Below, piece after piece: positions 1-5,485 of a stretch of DNA of 8,195 nucleotides. Under the pieces are notes generated by a model. It did no database searches. It had not been told where the DNA came from and was given only the letters and a program-made list of their open reading frames with translations. The stretch covers positions 1-8,195 of the forward strand of contig JADHLK010000061.1 of assembly GCA_016780695.1 (NCBI GenBank), written 5' to 3'. The DNA comes from Alphaproteobacteria bacterium (lineage in GTDB: Bacteria; Pseudomonadota; Alphaproteobacteria; Puniceispirillales; Puniceispirillaceae). The translations under genes were made by a program, and so were the position numbers. How positions within the stretch are numbered: the stretch's first letter is position 1; each line of letters begins with the position of its first letter.

Positions 1-375
1 AACCGCTGTGTAAGCCCCGCTGCCTTCGAGAACAAAGCGCAAGGCTGACTGGGTATGGCGATGCGCCGGGGCAATCTCGCCGGGCAGGACCAGCTGTACA
101 CCGGCATAGAGGCAGGTGGTGATCCGCGATTGCCCGCGCAGGCCCGGATTTTCCAGTATCAGAACGCGTCTTTCAGCCTCGCGTGCCGTGATCAGCTCTC
201 CGGCCTCGGTCATGGCGGCGCGAATATCGCTGAACCGCCAGCCAAAGGGCTGGCAGGCAGATTGCGGATGCGGGGTCACCAAATCAGATAGCACCGTCCA
301 GAGCGGGGTCATATTCTGGCCATCAATGCGGCTGTAAAAATCTAGTCTTTTGGCTTCTATATCCTGATCCGGCAT
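1..375 (-). CDS. gtdA: Gentisate 1,2-dioxygenase, N-terminal part (cut by window edge)
   Basis: Cleaves the ring of gentisate (2,5-dihydroxybenzoate) with O2 to maleylpyruvate, using Fe(II) in a bicupin fold; cytoplasmic. Translating the minus strand from the ATG at 375 gives 125 uninterrupted codons to the window edge; the family is usually about 340-380 residues, so roughly a third is present. Family hallmarks are an N-terminal LWTVLSDLV (residues 25-33), AGELITAREAERRVLILENP (58-77), GQSRIT (81-86), and LPGEIAPAHRHTQSALRF (97-114). In the last, H105 and H107 are the HxH metal ligands of the first cupin. The start is firm: an AGGA ribosome site (383-386) lies 7 bases upstream, and an in-frame TGA lies about ten codons upstream. 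It follows the flavin monooxygenase gene on the same strand after 65 bases, so it is probably co-transcribed. This order matches the sdgC-sdgD pair of Streptomyces salicylate degradation. The product call is strong from the motifs; the C-terminal half cannot be checked. Confidence 0.92.
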   Translation of the reverse strand, partial: MPDQDIEAKRLDFYSRIDGQNMTPLWTVLSDLVTPHPQSACQPFGWRFSDIRAAMTEAGELITAREAERRVLILENPGLRGQSRITTCLYAGVQLVLPGEIAPAHRHTQSALRFVLEGSGAYTAV

Positions 376-382
376 GAGGGTG

Positions 383-386
383 TCCT
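383..386 (-). promoter_or_regulatory. Ribosome binding site of the gentisate dioxygenase gene
   Basis: AGGA (within AAAAGGAC) on the minus strand, 7 bases before the ATG at 375. Together with the in-frame TGA just upstream it fixes the start of the partial dioxygenase gene. Confidence 0.6.
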
Positions 387-440
387 TTTCGCCCGTGGCT
401 TTGCGTCAGCTGCGTGATAAGAAAATCGCCTCATCCTGTC

Positions 441-1601
441 TTAACGCATTTCAATTTGAGCAGCAAATTTTGGCGAAAACGCAGCCAGCCTTTGCCGGTC
501 CACCCGCCCGGAGCGGGTGATATAGGCTTCGGCAAAGGCGAGGGGAGACAGCTTCAAATGCTGGTCAAACTGATCATACCAGCTGGCCGATTTATCCGCC
601 GCAGCAACGATTTTTGCAGCAACTGGCGGGCGTGTCTGCTGGAAATGCTCCAGCCCATCTGCCAGAGTGTCCGCATCTTGCAGGGATTTGGTCAGCGCGA
701 TGGCATCCTCAAAGGCCAGTCTGGTCCCGGAGCCAACCGAAAAATGGGCGGCATGGGCAGCATCGCCTATCAGCACCTTATGGCCGGAGACCCATTTATT
801 GCACCAGAGGCGGGGAAAACGCCGCCAATTTGATTTATTGGTCAGCAAGGGTCGGCCTTCCAGCGTCTCGGCGAAAATTTCGGCACACAGGCGGGCTGAG
901 GCGGCCTCATCCATCGCCTCCAGATCGAGGGCGGCAAAACTGGCCGCGTCCGTTTCCACGATAAAGGTGGAATGAGCAGCCCCGCCAGTTTCAGCATAGC
1001 GATAATGATGGGCATTCAGGCTGAGGCGCTGGCCGCCACGCTCTATCTGGCGAAAGGTCTGGGTCAGCTGGGGAAAGCCCATCGCCACCCCAAACCAAGC
1101 AAACCGATTGCTGAACTGGCCTGTCTGGCTCTCAAAACCAGCCGGATCAGAAAGCCGCACCAGCGAGTTGATGCCATCTGCCCCGACCAGCAGATCGCCG
1201 TCCAGCTGAGCCAGATTTTCCAGCCGCTGATTATAGAAAATCTCTATATCCAGCTGGCGCGCGCGCGTCTGCAGCAAAGTCAGCAGCCGCAACCGGCCTA
1301 TCGCGGCAAAGCCTATCCCGTCAATAACCAGCGAGCGATCAGGATGATCCAGCATCATATCCTGCCAGCGCTCCATCTCTGGCGTGATAAGCCGCAGCAA
1401 TTCCGGGTCATCTCGGCCCAGAAAATCCAGTGCCCCGTCAGAAAAGACAACCCCGAAACCGAAGGTCGCGTCCGGGCTGTTCTGTTCGATCACCCGCAAG
1501 CGGGCTTGCGGAAAGGCCCGTCTTAGCTGGATAGCCAGGCACAGGCCGGCCGGCCCGGCCCCCAGAATATCATAGCTGGCCTTGGCAGGATGCTGTTTCA
1601 T
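441..1601 (-). CDS. FAD-dependent aryl-CoA monooxygenase, salicylyl-CoA 5-hydroxylase / 2-aminobenzoyl-CoA monooxygenase family, stand-alone
   Basis: Predicted single-component flavoprotein hydroxylase acting on a CoA-activated aromatic acid. The 386 residues carry the three class A flavin-hydroxylase signatures: GAGPAG (14-19) near the N-terminus for FAD, LLVGADGINS (137-146), and IGDAAHAAHFSVGSGT (278-293). The stretches FGFGVVFSD (47-55), STFIVET (211-217), GRPLLTN (249-255) and the C-terminal WYDQF...ITRSGRV (341-366) resemble the N-terminal half of the bifunctional salicylyl-CoA 5-hydroxylase and 2-aminobenzoyl-CoA monooxygenase/reductase proteins. Those are usually about 770 residues with a C-terminal Old Yellow Enzyme-like half. 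That half is missing here, and the stop is followed by a different gene. I place the start at 1601, not the upstream ATG at 1676, because it puts the FAD motif at the usual position and overlaps the preceding stop as ATGA. The next gene is gentisate dioxygenase, which suggests the product is gentisyl-CoA. Substrate is inferred: salicylyl-CoA is most likely; 3- or 4-hydroxybenzoyl-CoA or anthraniloyl-CoA are alternatives. Confidence 0.88.
   Translation of the reverse strand: MKQHPAKASYDILGAGPAGLCLAIQLRRAFPQARLRVIEQNSPDATFGFGVVFSDGALDFLGRDDPELLRLITPEMERWQDMMLDHPDRSLVIDGIGFAAIGRLRLLTLLQTRARQLDIEIFYNQRLENLAQLDGDLLVGADGINSLVRLSDPAGFESQTGQFSNRFAWFGVAMGFPQLTQTFRQIERGGQRLSLNAHHYRYAETGGAAHSTFIVETDAASFAALDLEAMDEAASARLCAEIFAETLEGRPLLTNKSNWRRFPRLWCNKWVSGHKVLIGDAAHAAHFSVGSGTRLAFEDAIALTKSLQDADTLADGLEHFQQTRPPVAAKIVAAADKSASWYDQFDQHLKLSPLAFAEAYITRSGRVDRQRLAAFSPKFAAQIEMR
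1598..1601 (-). other. ATGA stop/start overlap (translational coupling)
   Basis: On the minus strand the four bases read ATGA. TGA (1600-1598) ends the hydratase/dehydrogenase fusion and ATG (1601-1599) starts the flavin monooxygenase. The monooxygenase has only a poor ribosome site upstream of this ATG, so reinitiation after the fusion gene is the likely way it is translated. This also decides the start of the monooxygenase. Confidence 0.75.
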
Positions 1602-3670
1602 GACGGGCTTTTGGTCCAGCTGGCAAAAGACCCGCCACTGGCGGCCAGCTCTGTTATCAGCGGCGCGATTTCCCATAAGACAGGCTCATCTGCTGCCAGT
1701 TTTTTGAGGCTGGCATGAATGGATTTTGCCCCTATCTGGTCGGCGTGCCAGGCCAGCCCGCCCCGCCAGCGCGGAAACCCGAAGCCATGCACCATCACCA
1801 GATCTATATCTGCCCCGCTGGCGGCCATGCCCTCCCCAAGAATATGCGCCGCCTCATTGATCATGGCCAGCAACAGGGTTTCCTGAATCTCGGCTTCTGG
1901 AATGACGCGCCGTTCCACCCCGGCGAGGCGGCTTTCCTCCAGAATCAAATCCTCTACCATCGGATCTTCCATTTGCCCGCCCATATCATAGCGATACCAG
2001 CCGGTGCCAGTCTTGCGCCCCAGCCGGCCTGATTCGCACATCCGGTCAGCTATCTTGACATAGGGGCGGTTCGGATCGCGGGTGGCGGCCTTGCGCTTGC
2101 GCGTTGCCCAGCTGATATCCAGCCCGGACATATCCTGTGTCTCATAAGGGCCCATCGCATAGCCAAAGGCGCGCATCGCCTCATCTATCTCAGTCGGAAT
2201 ACTGCCTGACAGCAGGAGAATATCTGCTGATTCCCGCATCCTGAAATTAATCCGGTTTCCAATAAAGCCATCACAAACACCTGTAATAACAGGTGTTTTA
2301 CGCAGCTTCTCTGCCAGATCAAACCCGGCGCGCAAGGCCAGATCACTGGTCTGGCTGGCACGCACCACCTCCAGCAATTTCATGATATGGGCGGGACTGA
2401 AAAAATGCAGCCCCAGCAGACGCGACGGGTCAGCAAGCGCGCTGGCCATCTCATCAATATCCAGATAGGAGGTATTGGAGGCCAGCACAGCCGAGGGGGC
2501 TGCTGTCTCCAGCTTGGCAAATAATTCTTTTTTAACTGCCATATCCTCAAACACGGCTTCGATCACAATGTCGGTCTCTGCCAGATTCTCAAAGCTGGCC
2601 TGCACTATGATGCGGGTGAGCGCGCTGTCATGTGCCTCCTGGCTCAATAATCCGCGCTTCAGCCCGGCCGCGGCCAGCCTCGCCAGATTGCTGCTGGCCC
2701 GTTCGGCAGCGCTTTCATCCATTTCCACGACACAGACCTCCAGCCCGGCCTGATCCAGCGCCCAGGCAATCGCTGCACCCATAGTGCCGCCGCCAATAAC
2801 CGCGGTTTTTTGCAAGCTGGCAGGCTGGGTAGCCTTTTTCAGCCAGCCGGGTGTTCTGGCGGCCCGCTCGGCAAAGAAGATATGGCGCAGGGCGCGGCAT
2901 TGCGGGGATTGCCGCAGAGACAAAAACGCCTCTCTTTCCGCCTTGATCCCGTCGGCAAAGCTGGTATCTGAGGTCATTTCAATCAAATCGGCGGCGCGTT
3001 GCGGGGCATCTTGACCGCGCATTTTACGGGCGGCACTCTGGCGGGCTTCTATGCCGGCCTGCTTGTCAGCGGGCGGATTCGGTGCCTCAGCCAGCAGCGG
3101 CCTGGCCAGCAGCGTGGCCAGATCCTGAGCCAGTGCAGCAGCCAGAGGGTCCGCTTCAACCGCATCAATCAGGCCAATGGAAAGGGCTTTTTGCGGGGCT
3201 AGCGGCTTGCCAGTGGTTACCATCTGGAGGGCCGGGCCAATGCCAATAAGGCGTGGCAAGCGCTGGGTTGCTCCGGCTCCCGGCACCACGCCCAAAATCA
3301 CTTCTGGCAGACCCAGCCGGGCATTGGGGGCCGCGATACGCCAGCGACAGGCGAGGGCCAACTCCAGACCGCCCCCCAGCGCAGCCCCGTAAATAGCGGC
3401 AATAACGGGCTTGCTGCTCTGCTCAATTTCAGCGACCAGGTCTGGCAGATGCGGCTCTATCGGCGGGGCGTCAAATTCAGCCGCGTCGGCTCCGGCAGCA
3501 AAAATTTTTTCCGAACCGGTCAGGATAATCCGCTCTATTTTCGGGTCAGCCAGGGCGGCGCGCAAATGCGCTTGTAATTGCTGGCGCAGATCAGCAGCTA
3601 TCGCATTCACCGGAGGCCGGTTTAACCGCAGGATAGCGGCGCTGCCTGATGTTTCGAAATCAACTGCCAT
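1598..3670 (-). CDS. Bifunctional enoyl-CoA hydratase / 3-hydroxyacyl-CoA dehydrogenase (FadJ/FadB-type fusion)
   Basis: Hydrates a trans-2-enoyl-CoA and oxidises the 3-hydroxyacyl-CoA with NAD+. The 690 residues hold a crotonase domain (about 1-190), a linker, an NAD-binding 3-hydroxyacyl-CoA dehydrogenase domain (about 285-465) and two C-terminal helical domains (about 467-685). In the crotonase part, G60 and the GGG at 99-101 form the oxyanion hole, and both catalytic glutamates are visible (E103 in LEL, E123 in LPE). The dehydrogenase part has GGGTMG (293-298) and S401, H422, E434 and N472, spaced exactly like the FadB set Ser429, His450, Glu462, Asn500 (recalled numbering). Both activities are therefore expected. 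Start: AAAGGG (3679-3684) lies 8 bases before the ATG. It heads a leftward operon with the flavin monooxygenase (ATGA overlap at 1598-1601). Beside a box operon, the likely substrate is 2,3-dehydroadipyl-CoA, giving 3-oxoadipyl-CoA; this is inferred, and ordinary fatty-acid beta-oxidation is the alternative. No thiolase is in the window. Confidence 0.9.
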   Translation of the reverse strand: MAVDFETSGSAAILRLNRPPVNAIAADLRQQLQAHLRAALADPKIERIILTGSEKIFAAGADAAEFDAPPIEPHLPDLVAEIEQSSKPVIAAIYGAALGGGLELALACRWRIAAPNARLGLPEVILGVVPGAGATQRLPRLIGIGPALQMVTTGKPLAPQKALSIGLIDAVEADPLAAALAQDLATLLARPLLAEAPNPPADKQAGIEARQSAARKMRGQDAPQRAADLIEMTSDTSFADGIKAEREAFLSLRQSPQCRALRHIFFAERAARTPGWLKKATQPASLQKTAVIGGGTMGAAIAWALDQAGLEVCVVEMDESAAERASSNLARLAAAGLKRGLLSQEAHDSALTRIIVQASFENLAETDIVIEAVFEDMAVKKELFAKLETAAPSAVLASNTSYLDIDEMASALADPSRLLGLHFFSPAHIMKLLEVVRASQTSDLALRAGFDLAEKLRKTPVITGVCDGFIGNRINFRMRESADILLLSGSIPTEIDEAMRAFGYAMGPYETQDMSGLDISWATRKRKAATRDPNRPYVKIADRMCESGRLGRKTGTGWYRYDMGGQMEDPMVEDLILEESRLAGVERRVIPEAEIQETLLLAMINEAAHILGEGMAASGADIDLVMVHGFGFPRWRGGLAWHADQIGAKSIHASLKKLAADEPVLWEIAPLITELAASGGSFASWTKSPS
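2275..2298. repeat. Perfect 10-bp inverted repeat inside the fusion gene
   Basis: AAACACCTGT, a 4-base AATA spacer, then ACAGGTGTTT. It lies within the codons for residues 458-465 of the hydratase/dehydrogenase fusion (around TPVITGV, just before the conserved CDGFIGNR). The local codons are more AT-rich than the rest of the gene. The palindrome is certain from the sequence; any function is not known and it may follow from the protein sequence TPV..TGV alone. Confidence 0.55.
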
Positions 3671-3749
3671 GCTCTTTGCCCTTTGCTTTTTCCTCGCGCT
3701 GATTTTAGACTGTTATAACAGGTAAAAAGAAGCAAAAAATGACCGCGAC
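3671..3749. promoter_or_regulatory. Divergent intergenic region with a 12-base palindrome
   Basis: This 79-base gap lies between the starts of the leftward hydratase/dehydrogenase operon and the rightward PaaG-like gene, so it should hold both promoters. It is AT-rich compared with the coding sequence around it. CTGTTATAACAG at 3710-3721 is a perfect palindrome that contains a TATAAC -10-like hexamer readable on either strand. No convincing -35 box at 17 bases is seen for either direction. The leftward gene has a clear ribosome site (3679-3684); the rightward gene does not. TGCA motifs, reported for BzdR/BoxR-type operators, are absent. The palindrome may be an operator or an overlapping pair of -10 elements; that is inference. 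Confidence 0.5.
3679..3684 (-). promoter_or_regulatory. Ribosome binding site of the hydratase/dehydrogenase fusion gene
   Basis: AAAGGG on the minus strand, 8 bases before the ATG at 3670; supports this start and lies in the divergent gap. Confidence 0.55.
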
Positions 3750-4544
3750 ATGGCTGACAGAACAAACATATCCCCAATAAGTGTTAAACAGGAACAGGCG
3801 GTGGCTTGGCTGGTGCTGAACCGGCCCGGCCAGCGCAACGCCCTGTCAGCCGACCTGTTGGCTGATCTGGAAGCGGCTTTGCAAAAAATGCTGGCTGATA
3901 AAGCGGTGCGGGTGGTGATTCTGGCTGGCAGTGGCGGGCATTTTTGCGCCGGTCAGGATTTGTCTGAGCGGGATCCCCGCCAGCTGGACAAGATGCCGGA
4001 TCTGGAGGCTGTCCAGAAACAGCTTTATCATCCTATTCTGGCTCGCATTGCCGAGGCTGACAAGCCGGTTATCGCGGCAGTGGACGGCATAGCTGCCGGG
4101 GCCGGGGCCGGGCTGGCCCTTCATTGCGATCTGGTTCTGGCCAGCAAGGAGGCGCGTTTCTATCTGGCCTTTGCCAGGCTGGGGCTGGCGGTAGATGCTG
4201 GTCTTGGCTGGCATTTGGTACGCCAGCTGGGCCGCGCGCGCACCGCCGGGCTGCTGATGACCGGGGGCAGCCTCAGCGCCGAGGAAGCCCATGCGGCCGG
4301 TCTGGTCAGCCGGGTTTGTGAGGGAAGCGCACAAGAGGCAGCTGCTGACCTGGCCGCCCAGCTGGCCGCCGGGCCGCAACAGGCATTGGCTGAGATTAAA
4401 CTGCTCTGCCGCCAGGCGGGCCAGCTTGATTTTGCAGCCTATCTGCAAGCCGAAGCCGCAGGGCAGGGGCGGGCCGGGGCGCACCCGGACTATGCCGAAG
4501 GGGTGCTGGCTTTCCTGCAGAAACGAGCAGCGGAATTTGGCTAG
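3750..4544 (+). CDS. Enoyl-CoA hydratase/isomerase family protein, PaaG-like
   Basis: A crotonase-fold acyl-CoA enzyme of 264 residues, close to the usual length. It most resembles PaaG, which isomerises ring-1,2-epoxyphenylacetyl-CoA to the oxepin and also shifts the double bond of 3,4-dehydroadipyl-CoA to the 2,3 position. Shared traits are LNRPGQRNAL (23-32), HFCAGQDLSERD (64-75), KPVIAAVDGIAAGAGAGLAL (105-124), LGLAVDAGLGW (144-154) with D149 where PaaG has its catalytic Asp, and a C-terminal DYAEGVLAFLQKR (247-259). The first catalytic Glu of true hydratases is not evident, so isomerase chemistry is more likely than hydration. The gene stands alone on the plus strand, divergent from the hydratase/dehydrogenase fusion and 27 bases from the convergent end of boxR. 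In this setting a role as 3,4- to 2,3-dehydroadipyl-CoA isomerase after BoxC/BoxD is attractive but inferred. The ribosome site is weak; the ATG at 3750 gives the best N-terminus. A phenylacetate-pathway role is possible, but no other paa gene is seen. Confidence 0.82.
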   Translation: MADRTNISPISVKQEQAVAWLVLNRPGQRNALSADLLADLEAALQKMLADKAVRVVILAGSGGHFCAGQDLSERDPRQLDKMPDLEAVQKQLYHPILARIAEADKPVIAAVDGIAAGAGAGLALHCDLVLASKEARFYLAFARLGLAVDAGLGWHLVRQLGRARTAGLLMTGGSLSAEEAHAAGLVSRVCEGSAQEAAADLAAQLAAGPQQALAEIKLLCRQAGQLDFAAYLQAEAAGQGRAGAHPDYAEGVLAFLQKRAAEFG

Positions 4545-4571
4545 CAGCCAGACCGGGCGTTACCTTATTTT

Positions 4572-5459
4572 TCACGAGGCAGCGGCGTTCAAAAGCGGCT
4601 GGATAAGGGCCAGCAATTCGCGGCTGCTCTCCCCGACATTTTTGCCGCTGGTCTCAATCTGGTAATCGGCATTGCCATAGGCCGCCTGCCGCCTTTCCAA
4701 GAGGCTGCGCAAAATCTGCATCGCTTCGGGCTGGCCGGACATGGGCCGGTCATCCCCCTGGGCCCGCACACGCGCCATATAGTCTTCCGGGGCCGCTTTT
4801 AGCCACACGGTATGACAGGCCTTGTTCAGCAGCTGCACGCTTTTGCTGTCCTCAACAATGCCGCCGGACAGGGCCAGAATAACCTCAGTCTTCTCAGCGC
4901 ATATATCTTGCAGCAGCTGAAATTCCATCTTGCGATATTCTTCGGGCCCGTAAAGCTCCATCAATTCGGAAAGCGACATACCCGCCTTCTGGCGGATGAA
5001 ATCATTGATTTCGACAAATTCAACGCCGGTCTGGGCAGCAATAATCCGGCCCAGCGTGGATTTACCGGCTCCGCGCAGCCCGATAAGTGCGATCCGCTGG
5101 CCGCGCCCCTGCGGCGTACTGGCCTGTTCCAGAATAGTGTCAATCTGGCAGCGCAGCTTGTCCGGCAGCCGGTGATAGCGCATCTCCAGCGAGTTTTCTG
5201 CCCATTGCGGGCTTTCCTGTTTGCTGACCAGCCAGGCCAGATCACAGCCCAGCGCCGTTGCCACCTTGTCCAGCAGGGCAATGGACATATTGCCGGAGCC
5301 TGCTTCCAGCTGCGCCAGATAGCGCTGCGAGACACCGGATAATTCAGACAAGGCCCGGCGGGAGAGCTGGCGGGACTTACGGGCGGCGCGGGTTTTGTTA
5401 CCCAAACGGGCCATTAAATCAGCTGGTGCTTCTGGTCTGTCCCATTGCTGATCATCCAT
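4572..5459 (-). CDS. boxR: BoxR/BzdR-type regulator: XRE helix-turn-helix plus shikimate kinase-like domain
   Basis: Transcriptional regulator of aerobic benzoyl-CoA degradation; known BoxR/BzdR proteins repress and respond to benzoyl-CoA through a kinase-like sensor domain. The 295 residues show an XRE/Cro-type HTH at about 20-80 (LGNKTRAARK, then LSELSGVSQRYLAQLEAG at 38-55), a linker (about 82-118), and a shikimate kinase-like domain from about 119. That domain has a Walker A loop, GLRGAGKST (127-135), D153 and R176 at the positions of the shikimate-contacting Asp and Arg, SGGI at 198-201 where kinases have GGG, a lid-like DDRPM (236-240) and R256 or R257 near the C-terminal Arg. Length matches the family (about 300). 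Start: a GGGGGAA site (5466-5472) lies 6 bases upstream. It follows boxA by 26 bases, so it is probably the last gene of the boxBA operon in this window and may be autoregulated. A true shikimate kinase is unlikely given the HTH fusion and context. Confidence 0.92.
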   Translation of the reverse strand: MDDQQWDRPEAPADLMARLGNKTRAARKSRQLSRRALSELSGVSQRYLAQLEAGSGNMSIALLDKVATALGCDLAWLVSKQESPQWAENSLEMRYHRLPDKLRCQIDTILEQASTPQGRGQRIALIGLRGAGKSTLGRIIAAQTGVEFVEINDFIRQKAGMSLSELMELYGPEEYRKMEFQLLQDICAEKTEVILALSGGIVEDSKSVQLLNKACHTVWLKAAPEDYMARVRAQGDDRPMSGQPEAMQILRSLLERRQAAYGNADYQIETSGKNVGESSRELLALIQPLLNAAAS

Positions 5460-5465
5460 CTTCTG

Positions 5466-5472
5466 TTCCCCC
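5466..5472 (-). promoter_or_regulatory. Ribosome binding site of boxR
   Basis: GGGGGAA on the minus strand, 6 bases before the boxR ATG, within the 26-base gap after the boxA stop. It supports the chosen start. Confidence 0.6.
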
Positions 5473-5485
5473 GCCTTGCCAGAGC

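Noticed and set aside
972..1526. Open frame (184 codons) on the plus strand opposite the flavin monooxygenase
   Set aside because: Antisense to a gene whose three flavin motifs are intact; no domain seen in the antisense product.
1602..1676. Upstream ATG at 1676 giving a 25-residue longer flavin monooxygenase
   Set aside because: It would overlap the fusion gene by 79 bases, adds residues not expected before the FAD motif, and the ATGA overlap at 1601 gives a normal N-terminus.
3739..3780. 13-codon open frame starting 11 bases before the PaaG-like start, in another frame
   Set aside because: No ribosome site, overlaps the real start, and no leader-peptide-like features such as repeated amino acids.
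3846..4484. Long open frame (212 codons) on the minus strand opposite the PaaG-like gene
   Set aside because: It lies fully inside a gene with clear family motifs; its translation is low-complexity and rich in Gln, Pro and Gly with no recognisable domain. It follows from the strong codon bias.
4536..4572. Hairpin (7-bp stem, one wobble, 3-base loop at 4536-4552) with a T-rich run at 4565-4572 between the convergent genes
   Set aside because: The stem overlaps the end of the PaaG-like gene and the T-run starts 12 bases after it, so it is not a canonical terminator; the 27-base gap holds no better candidate.
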